Below, piece by piece: positions 40,071 through 49,688 of a stretch of DNA of 64,000 bases (its first letter is position 1; every line of letters begins with the position of its first letter). The notes beneath the pieces are model-generated. The model worked only from the letters and a program-made list of their open reading frames with translations, did no database searches and had not been told where the DNA came from. The position numbers and the translations under genes are program-made. Source of the DNA: Lodderomyces elongisporus (taxonomy: Eukaryota > Ascomycota > Pichiomycetes > Serinales > Debaryomycetaceae); the NCBI RefSeq assembly GCF_030384665.1, contig NC_083677.1, positions 1,671,501 through 1,735,500 on the forward strand, written 5' to 3'.

Positions 40071-42248
40071 ATGGACGACTTGACAAAATCAGTCTGGGAC
40101 GATGAAGAGTCCACCAGTATTGGCGATGGAAGAAATACTACACTGCAGTACGATCAAGTTAATGAACCTCATACGTCAACGTTTAATCCGGCGTCGTCGT
40201 CGTCGTCAGTGACAGCGCCACTAATAAGCACTTTCAACTCATTCAGCATTGACGATCCATTTGCCAACCCATTTAGTGATGATAAACCACAAGAGGAAGT
40301 GGAAGAAGAAGAGGAAGAGAAACAGGAAGGTTTTCGAGAGCAAAAACAGGAGCAAGGGCAAGAGAAACATAATGAAAATAATGAGCTTGAGGGGGGTGAA
40401 CAGGATGACGACTTTTTCAAAGCTGGTAAAGTAAATGGTGCTTCGGACAATGGTTTGTACTCACCCAGAAAGCACCATTTGCAAAGCCAAATATTATCAG
40501 AGCTAACTGAAGGATCAGATTCATTTGATTTGGAACAATCGTTGACCAAACCTACTGCATCGAAAAACATTCTGAAGTCAGATCAATTGTTTTCAGACAA
40601 AGATTCACCAATTAAACTAAGCTCAAGTGATCAATCTTCAATCAGTTCACCTTCTTCAGTGGGACCAATTAATTTGAAAAAATTTAAAGCCAAGAGACCA
40701 AGAAGGTTTGATTCAAAGACAAATGTTCAACATTTGAAAGGTGAGCTGGAAAATGTCAACTCGAATTTATTGGGGCCATTGACTTTTGAAAATAAGCAAA
40801 AAAGGGATAAAGAAGAAGAAAAAGATGTGGGAAACCAAGGAGCACAAAAAGAACCAACAGAATTGACTACTGAGGCGATTGGAAATCAAATGGGGACTAT
40901 ACATGAAGAGTTACAAGGCAATAAGAAAAACAGCAATAACTCTCCATCAAAACAAAAGACTACACCAAAAAATACAACAAAAAATACAGAAACAAATTCA
41001 TATGCGGAAGCACCACTGAAGAATGATAATCAACTTGAAATCACTGTTGGTGACCCTATGAAGGTTGGCGATATCACTACCGCGCATATCATGTACACCA
41101 TTAAAACACGCAACAAGAACCTCGACTCACCAAATTTCCCACAAATCAAGGAAGTTTCCGTGCAAAGACGTTATAGCGATTTCAGGTGGTTGTTTCATCA
41201 ACTACAGGCAAATCATCCTGGTAGGATAATTCCACCTCCTCCGGCAAAGCAAAGCCTTATTGGCAGATTTAATGAAAAAATTATTGAACACAGACGATTA
41301 TCCCTCGAAAAAATGTTGAATCATATTAACACTAAACCGTTGTTGTGTAATGACCCAGACTTTGTTTCGTTTTTGACGAATGAGAACGAAGGTCATGCAT
41401 TTGGCGATGCAAGCTTGGACGAATCAGCAATTCAAGACGGCCACAGTAGTGTTTCTTCATCTTTTACCACACCCACTTCAACAACAACAACAACGACGAC
41501 CACGACCACGGCCACGGCTGCTGCTAATGCCGCTAATGCTGCTGCCAGTGCGGCTTTTGCCTCTACTGGGTTTATGAGTTCGTTATTCTCACTGTCAACA
41601 AAGTATACAGAACCGGACTCGTATTTTACGAAAAAGAAGCAGTATTTTGATGATTTGGAGTATAATTTGAAGCAACTTTTGAAAACCCTTGAGCTAATCG
41701 GAACACAAAGACTGGACTTGCTGAATATTTGGGAAGAGATTGCCATCACCATGGAAGAGTTGGCTGCAGTAGAAATCACAAAGAGTACTAGCGATTTATT
41801 CAATGCATTTAGTCAAGTGCAATACCATATAAAGGATAATATCGAGAGACTCAACTTGTCTGACCAACTTACAATGGGGTTCACAGTAGAGGAGTATTTG
41901 AGATTAATTGATGCCATTAATTACACGTTCAAGACCAGAATAAAAATCTTTGAGCTGCTATCTTCTTTGAATGCCCAAGTAGACAAATTGTCTAGGAAAC
42001 TGTCGTTGCTGCCAGAAAAGTCCTTTGAATTAGAGAGGATGAAAGAACGCCAATCTAGTTTACAGAAGGACTTCAATGAAATAAGCAATACTATCAAGCT
42101 GGAATTGGACGAGTTTGAAATGACCAGAATTGATGATTTCAGAAACAATGTTGAGATATACATTGAAAATGCTATTGAGTCGCAGAAGGAAGCTATTGAA
42201 GTTTACGAAACATTCTATAGTCGGTACATTGCTGTTGATAATGAGTAA
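40071..42248 (+). CDS. VPS5: Retromer sorting nexin Vps5 (PX-BAR)
   Basis: The SNX-BAR subunit of retromer, which binds PtdIns3P and tubulates endosomes to recycle vacuolar sorting receptors to the Golgi. The 725-residue protein has an acidic disordered N-terminus (1-310, Glu-rich with a few Pro/Ser runs). The PX domain starts near residue 320 (LEITVGDPMKVGDITTAHI) and includes the phosphoinositide-binding RRYSDFRWL and PPPPAKQ with RF-EKIIEHRR. A Thr/Ala low-complexity insertion (about 465-500) follows, then a BAR coiled coil (about 515-725) with FFTKKKQYFDDLEYNLKQL-like, QLTMGFTVEEYLRLI and the terminal AIESQKEAIEVYETFYSRY that matches Vps5. The paralogues Mvp1, Snx4 and Vps17 fit less well. 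Confidence 0.93.
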   Translation: MDDLTKSVWDDEESTSIGDGRNTTLQYDQVNEPHTSTFNPASSSSSVTAPLISTFNSFSIDDPFANPFSDDKPQEEVEEEEEEKQEGFREQKQEQGQEKHNENNELEGGEQDDDFFKAGKVNGASDNGLYSPRKHHLQSQILSELTEGSDSFDLEQSLTKPTASKNILKSDQLFSDKDSPIKLSSSDQSSISSPSSVGPINLKKFKAKRPRRFDSKTNVQHLKGELENVNSNLLGPLTFENKQKRDKEEEKDVGNQGAQKEPTELTTEAIGNQMGTIHEELQGNKKNSNNSPSKQKTTPKNTTKNTETNSYAEAPLKNDNQLEITVGDPMKVGDITTAHIMYTIKTRNKNLDSPNFPQIKEVSVQRRYSDFRWLFHQLQANHPGRIIPPPPAKQSLIGRFNEKIIEHRRLSLEKMLNHINTKPLLCNDPDFVSFLTNENEGHAFGDASLDESAIQDGHSSVSSSFTTPTSTTTTTTTTTTATAAANAANAAASAAFASTGFMSSLFSLSTKYTEPDSYFTKKKQYFDDLEYNLKQLLKTLELIGTQRLDLLNIWEEIAITMEELAAVEITKSTSDLFNAFSQVQYHIKDNIERLNLSDQLTMGFTVEEYLRLIDAINYTFKTRIKIFELLSSLNAQVDKLSRKLSLLPEKSFELERMKERQSSLQKDFNEISNTIKLELDEFEMTRIDDFRNNVEIYIENAIESQKEAIEVYETFYSRYIAVDNE

Positions 42249-42909
42249 AGATTATTTTTTGTAAAAGCGATATTTTTTTAGGTTTTTATATTTTAGTTTA
42301 AAAATGATATCCTACCTCTTCCCCTCCTCCTTCCGCTCTTTCTCCTCCTTAATTTTATTTTTAAAAAGGGACAAAAGACAATGTAATTTATGTTGTCAAG
42401 GCATCCTTGAAGTATATATAGTACACGTTAATTTCCGTTCTTTGTTCCCCGCTCGGAAAAACGCGGTTATAAAAATTATAGTAGATGAGTGGGGGGAGGG
42501 AGGGGGGCTAAGAAGTTAGTGAGAAAGTGAAGGTCGGAAAGTTGTGCGGAGTAACACAAAATCATGCAATCTTTTGTAAAGGAATGAAAAGGAGTTGAAA
42601 AATTAATTACGAAAATTGAAAAAAAAAAAATTAAAAAAATTATTATCAATAATAAAAATAATAATAACAATAGTAAGAAAAATTAGTTAATTTTTTTTTT
42701 TTAATTTGGAAAATTTCTACTAATGAATCATCAAGGGCCATGTGACTCAATTTCCTTAAATTTCAAACTAAATATTATATATCAATATATAAAGGGGAAC
42801 TTGTTTTTCCCATTATTATCATCTAATGGTTATTTTGAAAGTACCAAATTAGAATAGCAACACGAAGACGAATATTGTTAAATTTTTTTTTTTTTTTGAA
42901 GAAAAAAAA
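42249..42909. other. Intergenic region VPS5 to the CASTOR-like gene
   Basis: It holds a G-rich tract (about 42488-42508), AT-rich homopolymers and a TATA-like atatatcaatatataaa (about 42776-42793) about 120 bp upstream of the next ATG. A T16/A9 block directly precedes that start codon. Confidence 0.5.
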
Positions 42910-44352
42910 ATGAGTATACAGGTGCATTTCAACAAGGTTGAATTGTCGATTCTCACTATACCTAGACCAAAGCTCTGGATCTTTGCAAATTCGATATTAC
43001 AGCTCTTGTATGATTCAATTGGTGAGCACTGTCCGGAAGAAGAAGAAGAAGAAGCAGACGCAGAAGAATATAAAGTGACAAGAAGAAGTGATAGTGACAA
43101 TAGGAGTGATATTGACTTTAACAATGACAATGACAATGACAATGATGATGCAGATGGGCCTGGTCTAAACGACTTGAAACAAAGCATAGAAAGTTTGAAC
43201 GAAATCAAGTCCGTAGAATCTTATGATAGCGATATTTCTGGGGGCAGACAAGTGGACAACTCGAGCAAAAGTCTAGACCATGATTTCCAATCCGCTTTAG
43301 CCCAAGCTTCGAGCAACCACGAAGAGTCAGAAGAGAGCATATTGCATATTGCATTAACACCATCAGAGTGTACTATTATCTGTCCCACACGATTAGTCTC
43401 CAAATTTTTCAAAAGCCCGTTGGCTATCTGTAAAGCATTGGGATATAAAGATGTGCAACTTTTGCCGTCACCATTTTTGAGCTTAATAGTTGATTCGGAT
43501 GGCAGTGGAGATAAACTGTCGAGGATTCTTGAGTTGACAAAACCATTATCTGAGCATGACATTTCCATCTTCTACATTTCCTCACATTTCAACGATATAG
43601 TGTTGATCCCACACGCTGCAAAGGAGAAAGTGGAACAGATTCTAACGGCAGAGCATTTTGAGTACATGGAGAGCTCAGATAGCTATATATCAAATGGAGG
43701 GTCATTTGGTAACGAAGGTGAAAACATCGATGATGTAGTTGTTGTGCATGAAGATTACAATAATAATGATAATGAATCCGAAAGTATCACCACAGAGGTA
43801 TTATTGCTGCTGTCGTCGCCACTGCCGCCACCGCATCAACAACAACAACAACAGAAGCAGCCTCCAAGACAACCGATCCATGAAAAAGCATTTGAACTTT
43901 TTGCTCAAGCAGGAATTCACCCCAAGATTCATGATCAACATGAACTCTTATTAACCGGATCGCGGCCGGGAGAAATGAAAAGCGCAATATTAAAAACAAT
44001 AAAATTATTATCTTTAGCAAACCATAAACTGCCGCCGTATTTTGTGCTCACTAGAACATTCTCCACAGAATTGTCGTTAACACTACCGGAGTCGGAGAAG
44101 ACTCGGTCAGAGTATGGATTTGATTCAACAAATACAATTGGTTCGGCACAGGATGTCATTATCCCAATCAGTATGGATTTCACCAGCTTACCTTTGAACT
44201 GCACAGGTATTGTTGCAGGGATGGCGAATTTGTTGATCACCGAGGGTGGGAATTCAATCGAGCTTGGATACTTGTCCATGGCCAGATCCGGTGTCATAAT
44301 GATTCCGCAAGAGAATCTTGAAGCGGTACAGCAAATATTAGAACGTATATGA
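42910..44352 (+). CDS. CASTOR-like ACT-domain protein (possible amino-acid sensor)
   Basis: A 480-residue protein whose ordered parts match the layout of animal CASTOR1, the cytosolic arginine sensor of TORC1. An N-terminal strand-helix VHFNKVELSILTIPRPKLWIF leads into ILQLLY, then an acidic low-complexity insert (about 40-130). An ACT-like segment follows: TPSECTIICP, the hinge PLSEHDISIFYISSHFNDIVLIP (Ser219 aligns with an arginine-contacting Ser of CASTOR1) and HAAKEKVEQIL. After a second insert (Gln/Pro run near 312-320), the last ACT unit has LNCTGIVAGMANLLITEGGNS, then a strand and LEAVQQILERI. The Asp equivalents that contact arginine look replaced, so ligand and role are unknown. Fungal members of this ACT family are largely uncharacterised. 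Confidence 0.75.
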   Translation: MSIQVHFNKVELSILTIPRPKLWIFANSILQLLYDSIGEHCPEEEEEEADAEEYKVTRRSDSDNRSDIDFNNDNDNDNDDADGPGLNDLKQSIESLNEIKSVESYDSDISGGRQVDNSSKSLDHDFQSALAQASSNHEESEESILHIALTPSECTIICPTRLVSKFFKSPLAICKALGYKDVQLLPSPFLSLIVDSDGSGDKLSRILELTKPLSEHDISIFYISSHFNDIVLIPHAAKEKVEQILTAEHFEYMESSDSYISNGGSFGNEGENIDDVVVVHEDYNNNDNESESITTEVLLLLSSPLPPPHQQQQQQKQPPRQPIHEKAFELFAQAGIHPKIHDQHELLLTGSRPGEMKSAILKTIKLLSLANHKLPPYFVLTRTFSTELSLTLPESEKTRSEYGFDSTNTIGSAQDVIIPISMDFTSLPLNCTGIVAGMANLLITEGGNSIELGYLSMARSGVIMIPQENLEAVQQILERI

Positions 44353-45891
44353 AATATTTAGTAAGACATAGTCATATATTCAAGCGTCGGCATTTTGTAG
44401 TTTGTGATACCATCTATTTGTTATGACGTTTTAACCTCGTAAACTAGAAACATTGAAGTCAGTCTTAGACAATTAGTGTAAGGTATGTATGTCTGTCTGT
44501 CTGTTTATTAGTTTGTCTGTTTGTTTGTTTCTTTAAACTATTTTTAATCAAAGATGAATTTGTAATTACATCATTGTTGAATTTCTTGTCCTAGCCATGT
44601 AAGTAAATAAGGTAGGCAATATTCATTAAAAAGTTTTTCTTCATTAAATTTGGAAATCAAACTTGCAACATGTCGTACTTCGGCGCCATTCTCACACCAA
44701 TGTTAAGTAAGCTTTGATAACTTTAAAATATGAAACTGGTTCAGTCACAACTAAAAGGGTAGATAAATATAAAAATACCGGACATCAACGTCTTTTAAAA
44801 AAGAAAAGTTTTAAACCATTGTACTAGCTTAAAGTCTATTTAAATGTTGTTTTAAACATATCAAAATGATATATTGCTATTGATTGGTATAACAAAACGT
44901 TGGAGATGTTTGAACTAAGTGGTTTAAGTGAAAAAGTTCAGACAAACGCATTTGGTCAAGACTTAAAAGCACACAGGATTTCAACCTGAAGTAGTCATAA
45001 ATTTGTTTTTTGTAATAGCTAGATGTGATGTATCTGGTGCTGGCGATGTTAAAAATTTCAAGAATTCGGTCCAGTATTGCATGTAGGAAATCATCACGCT
45101 GCAAAAGGCTCAACACACACGTTGTGGCTGTCCCTACATATAGCGAAAAAAAAACAAATCTCCAAGCCATCACCATCACCATTTAGTTATCTAAAACATC
45201 GTGAGTAAATGATATTTATATACAAGTATGTGTTTAATTTTCATTTCATCATCATTGTCCATCCATTGATTTCAATCATTCATGTATTGGTTGCAAAATG
45301 TCCAAATATAATAAAAAACAAGGGAAAAAAAAAATAAACAAAACAATTTAACATTAATACAAACCTAGAGCTCACGACCCTTCAAACAAAAGAAAAACAG
45401 CGGTAGTTTCAACAAGTTCAATGTCTTATATAAATGTAGACCTTTCACTTTTCTTTAAAGGTTCAGTATCATCAACATCATTATCCTGAAGTGCTAGTTT
45501 TGTGTACATCATCTCCTAACATTTCGTTTTCCTCATTTCTCCAGCCTCATTTCTAGTGTGGGAGAAAAGTTTCTCTTCTTCTTTTTCTTTTTCTTTCTCT
45601 TTTTTATTTTTATTCTAATTTTTTTTCTCTTAATTTTTTTTTTCCTTTGGTAGCATCGTCGTGCTTCGCTATGCTCTTTCTTGAAATGGTGAAAAATCAA
45701 AATTTTCTGCATTTACCCATATACAGAGAAATACCTTGCAACCCAAGCTTTCTACAAAAAAGTACTTTATTCAGCAAATCTTTTATAGAGTGTGCAATCT
45801 GAGTAGTTTTATCAAAGTTAGAAAACATCTTCCCACAGCAACAATTCCTTTCTGCTAAAAAAAGAAAAAAAAACAGATTTTTCAAAAAAAA
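44353..45891. other. 1.5-kb intergenic region
   Basis: It holds TCTG/TTTG repeats (about 44490-44530) and T-rich leader-like sequence before the next gene. A 101-codon minus-strand ORF (44877-45182) has mixed composition but no recognisable feature and is not called. No RNA gene is recognised. Confidence 0.45.
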
Positions 45892-48800
45892 ATGTATTCA
45901 AGAACAAGCAAGTTTCAAGCTTCCATGGCAAATGATGGCATCAACGATGCTATGGGCTCATCGTCTAAATTTAACAACACCGCCGCCACTAGCACTAGCA
46001 ACAGCACTAGCAACAGCAACAGTAATAGTAGTAGCACTCCAAATGCTGCTTCTAATCCGCTGACTAGTGCGAATGGTTATAATGGGCAAAACCAGAATCA
46101 TTCCAAGTCACAGTCCCACCAAAACTTTAATGATACTCGTACCAGTACAAAGAACATCGCGGAGAACAAGGATGGCAAGCGATACACGATGGAGCAAGTG
46201 TTTCAAGTGTGGTATGACAACAAGGATAAGATTTTGAATTCTGAAGTGAAGATGAATGGCCATGAGAATTATAAACTGGCAGTCCCCGAACCAATTTATC
46301 ATCTCTTGTTACAGGAGCAAAATGAACTTGCCAAGCAGAATCAAGGACAAGTACAAGGACAAGAACAAGGTCAAGGTCAGGGTCAAGGTAAATCACAACC
46401 ACAGCCACACGACTCAAGCTCAGTTCCCGATGGCAAGTCAGTTCAAAGTGACGCAATACCGACTCAAGATGAGGAGACTGCAAAGTTTGTTGCCGAAAAA
46501 TTTGACAATCTAAAGTTGGGAGCCAGTATGGACCAGCAGAAGCCTCTTGATGCACAGGACCTGTTTGGATCTTTCAAAGGCGTCAATAGTATTGGTATCC
46601 TTGGCAACAATGACCCAGCTCTTCAAGCAAACAATGACGGTTTTGCACAAAGGTCATTGTTGACTGAGTTCCCACCAGGTCTTATGAACCCAGCTACCAC
46701 CATTCCGTTACTCACTTCGGACAAGATTGAGTGGCATTATATCGATCCATCTGGAAACGAACAGGGTCCTTTCAATGGAGACATGATGCAAGAATGGTTT
46801 ACAGGAGGATACTTGGATCTCAGCTTAATGATCAAAAGAGTCGGTGAAAAGGAGTTTAAGCCCTTGAGGACCTTATGTGACAGTGTGCAAAACTATACTC
46901 AACCATTCAAAATCCCGTTGCCTGATTTGACTGCTGCATCCGATTTGCTGCTTGGATCGAGATTCGATGGTTCACAAACGAATACTAATTCGTTGGATGG
47001 CAATGGTATAAGATTACCGTCATCGTCAAACTTCCTGCAATCCATGTTTGCCGGAAGCGGATTCTTGAATTCTTCAACTCCTACTACTGCTAGTGGCGGT
47101 GTTGGCGGCGCTACCGCTGCTGCCAATGCCACCTCCACTGGCGGTTCTTCCTTCCAGAACATTCACAATCAACCATTGGGCAATGTTGGCAACATAGGTA
47201 GTGCTTTTGACCAAAGTTTTGGCTTGCCTTCGATGCCATCACTTTTGCAACAGCAAATTCTGCAACAGCAAAAGCCATTGTTGTCGAGAAACAACAGTGG
47301 ATGGGCTTTGGACACTAGCTCGCAAATGGTTGGGGGTCTTGGCACTCCAACTTCTGCAACCCCCACATCGTCTTCGTTTGTCAACAGTTTGGGCAATACA
47401 CACAATATTGGTTCCGGAACTCCACAGTTGAGTCAACCTACCCCGATGTCGCCCTGGATGACTGCTTCCAATGGTGTAGGACAGATTTCAAGAATAAGTT
47501 CTCCATTTGTTTCCACTACTAATTTGAGCAACAGTTTTGGGCAAACCACCTCTGCTGGTGCTGGAAAAGAATTAACTGGCAAAGATCAACAAGGTTTCGT
47601 GGATGATGAGGAAGATGAAGATGATCACGATCATTCTGTTTTGAATGCTGTAGTAACGGACATATTGCAAGATGAACCGGAGGCAAAGCAAGAAACATCT
47701 ACCAATGCTGGCAACTCTAAAGCAAAAACGTCTCCTTCTTCTGCTTCTCATCCTTCTGCTGCTTCTTCTTCTTCTACTACTACTACCACTACTACCACCA
47801 CTGGTGCTAATAAGAAGGAAAAATCTGCCACGTCCAAATCCACTACTGAACCAAAGAAAGCATTCACCAATTCGCAAGAGGAGATTACCGTTCCACCTAC
47901 TAAAACGGTTGACTTGAAACCTGCAAGCTCCAAAAAACAAGATTTGGCCCCATGGGCAGCAAAGGCCAAAGCAGAAGAGGAAAAAGCCAAGGCCAACCAA
48001 TTGTCCTTGAAGGAGATTCAAAAAGTTGAAGCAGAAAGACTTTCTCAGCAAAAGAAATTGCAAGAAAAGGCTAAAGCTGAGCAAGCACAAAAAGCCTGGG
48101 CAGTTGCAGCAGCTGCTGAAAAGGCTGCACAACTCGAGCAAGAAAAACTTAAAGTCCAATTACCACCTACTTGGGCAACTGCAGCTACAAATGAGAAAGC
48201 TGCTCCAGTGAAATCTTTAGCTGAAATTCAAAAAGAAGAAGCCGAACTAGCAAAGGCAAAGAATGCTGCTGCCGCTGCCGCTGCTGCTCAAGCTGTTACC
48301 GGTGCTACTGCTGCTGCCGCTGCTGCCGCCGCTGCAGTTGGTGGTGTTGGTGCATCAAATGCGTACCCTACCAACATGTCATTTGCCAATGCATTGGCCA
48401 ATTCTGTTCCAAGAGAAGATACTACTGCATGGACTACAGTTGCATCTAGCAAGAAACCAACTGTTGCAAAGAAGCAACCATCCATTGCAACCACATCTAC
48501 AGGTGTTTCCACATCAAAAGTTACTCCTCAATTGCTTCGTAGTGTTTCAGCCACAAAGCCAAGTGCTACTGGTATCAATTTCCAAGCAATCAGAGAAGAT
48601 TTCTTGGTTTGGGCACGTTCACAAATGACTAATCTTTACCCTAGTGTCTCCAAGAATGATTTATTGGAAATGTTCATTACATTGCCAATTTCTTCATCCG
48701 ATACTCCGCAATTGATTTCAGAATCCATCTACGCTTCTAGTGCCACCATGGACGGTAGAAGATTTGCACAAGAATTTGTCAAGAGAAAGAATAAGGCTGA

Positions 48801-48945
48801 CCAGATGTTGGGAGTCGAGGGAGCTAGAGACTACACTAGTTGGTCTGCTGCTATCTTGTCAAGTGCTGATAAAGTACAAACTGTTGATGAAGATGGATGG
48901 AGTACTAGCGTCAAGTCAAAGAAGAAAGGAGGCAAGAAACAATGA
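45892..48945 (+). CDS. SMY2: GYF-domain protein of the Smy2/Syh1 family
   Basis: Smy2-type proteins use a GYF domain to bind proline-rich PPGphi ligands in splicing, mRNA-decay and COPII-linked partners. The 1017-residue protein has a Ser/Asn/Gln-rich N-terminus and a short helix YTMEQVFQVWYDNKDKIL near residue 97. The GYF domain is near residues 278-335 (WHYIDPSGNEQGPF, MMQEWFTGGYLDLSLMIKRV), and long disordered regions follow. A Lys/Glu/Ala coiled coil (about 680-790), a poly-Ala segment (about 790-820) and a C-terminal conserved block (INFQAIREDFLVWARSQM, then FVKRKNKAD) are present. The C-terminus is basic (KSKKKGGKKQ). S. cerevisiae has two paralogues (SMY2, SYH1); the single CTG-clade gene corresponds to both. 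A second in-frame ATG lies at codon 12. Confidence 0.88.
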   Translation: MYSRTSKFQASMANDGINDAMGSSSKFNNTAATSTSNSTSNSNSNSSSTPNAASNPLTSANGYNGQNQNHSKSQSHQNFNDTRTSTKNIAENKDGKRYTMEQVFQVWYDNKDKILNSEVKMNGHENYKLAVPEPIYHLLLQEQNELAKQNQGQVQGQEQGQGQGQGKSQPQPHDSSSVPDGKSVQSDAIPTQDEETAKFVAEKFDNLKLGASMDQQKPLDAQDLFGSFKGVNSIGILGNNDPALQANNDGFAQRSLLTEFPPGLMNPATTIPLLTSDKIEWHYIDPSGNEQGPFNGDMMQEWFTGGYLDLSLMIKRVGEKEFKPLRTLCDSVQNYTQPFKIPLPDLTAASDLLLGSRFDGSQTNTNSLDGNGIRLPSSSNFLQSMFAGSGFLNSSTPTTASGGVGGATAAANATSTGGSSFQNIHNQPLGNVGNIGSAFDQSFGLPSMPSLLQQQILQQQKPLLSRNNSGWALDTSSQMVGGLGTPTSATPTSSSFVNSLGNTHNIGSGTPQLSQPTPMSPWMTASNGVGQISRISSPFVSTTNLSNSFGQTTSAGAGKELTGKDQQGFVDDEEDEDDHDHSVLNAVVTDILQDEPEAKQETSTNAGNSKAKTSPSSASHPSAASSSSTTTTTTTTTGANKKEKSATSKSTTEPKKAFTNSQEEITVPPTKTVDLKPASSKKQDLAPWAAKAKAEEEKAKANQLSLKEIQKVEAERLSQQKKLQEKAKAEQAQKAWAVAAAAEKAAQLEQEKLKVQLPPTWATAATNEKAAPVKSLAEIQKEEAELAKAKNAAAAAAAAQAVTGATAAAAAAAAAVGGVGASNAYPTNMSFANALANSVPREDTTAWTTVASSKKPTVAKKQPSIATTSTGVSTSKVTPQLLRSVSATKPSATGINFQAIREDFLVWARSQMTNLYPSVSKNDLLEMFITLPISSSDTPQLISESIYASSATMDGRRFAQEFVKRKNKADQMLGVEGARDYTSWSAAILSSADKVQTVDEDGWSTSVKSKKKGGKKQ

Positions 48946-49115
48946 TAAAACTTATTCAGCTTTAAAGTAAACATCTACAAGAGTAAATAGGGGTAAGGAC
49001 AACGAACCAATCTAGCATTTTTATTAAAATAAAACAAAATTATTTCTCTAATAGTAGCTGAGTAGCGAATTTTTTTTTGTTTTTCTCTCTTTCTTTCTGT
49101 CTCTCTCTATTTTGA

Positions 49116-49688
49116 TCAAAGACCTAGTCTTTTCTCTACTTCATTATGCATATCCGGTACGGTATTTCCATGGTTGAGTATACCGTTGGGGTAGACGTCT
49201 TCCCAATCCACACTCAGATCCTTTCCCAAAAGGACATCTCTGTGCATTATGCTACTACCACCTAAACAGTCAGGCTTGAAGTCAGTGTTTTCCACAATTG
49301 CCAATTCCATAGATCTTTTTATTGGGTCGCCTGCACCAAACATACGCCTATATGTCTCCAATCTTGAATCTTGCTGTGTTTGTTCCCAACTAGTAACACG
49401 CGACTGTAATGGGTGGAGATTATTGATTTTAGATGAGATATTCACTGGCCCCGACTGGTTATGCAATGTTTCCGATAATGCTGGCGTGCTTTTAGCGGCA
49501 GCCTGTTGAATTGAGGAAACTTCTGATTCCCTTGAATCATTGGGGATAATACGTAATGACTAGTGACGAGTAAGTTAGTATTAATTTTTTGAAATGGGTA
49601 ATTTGTGATTCTTTTTGATATCTTTTTTTTTCAATTAACTTTGGAGTCTTGAATTATGGATTGATCCTCGTGCGAGTTAACATACCAT
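49116..49688 (-). CDS. UMP1: Proteasome maturation factor Ump1 (spliced; exons 49686-49688 and 49116-49559)
   Basis: Ump1 is the chaperone that holds 20S half-proteasomes together and is degraded as the first substrate on dimerisation. The main exon encodes INNLHPLQSRVTSWEQTQQ, then RLETYRRMFGAGDPIKRSMEL, NTDFKP, SIMHRDVLLGKD, SVDWEDVYP and VEKRLGL, matching yeast Ump1 along its length. The first ATG in that frame (49466) would lose the N-terminus. Splicing a 126-nt intron joins an ATG-only first exon (49686-49688) to exon 2 (from 49559), giving MSLRIIPNDSRESE, which resembles the yeast MNIVPQD start. The spliced product is 148 residues, the same as S. cerevisiae Ump1. Splice signals are canonical. 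Confidence 0.92.
49560..49685 (-). other. UMP1 intron (126 nt) directly after the start codon
   Basis: The 5' splice site is GTATGT (49685-49680), the branch point is TACTAAC (49580-49574) and the 3' splice site is TAG ending at 49560, 15 nt past the branch-point A. It is phase 0 between codons 1 and 2. Confidence 0.9.

Noticed and set aside
44877..45182. 101-codon minus-strand ORF between the CASTOR-like gene and SMY2
   Set aside because: Mixed composition makes it the best of the small ORFs, but no homology, signal or TATA supports it. Expression data would be needed.
49116..49466. UMP1 as a 116-codon intronless gene
   Set aside because: The conserved frame continues upstream of the ATG to a canonical 3' splice site. 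The spliced model restores the family N-terminus and length.
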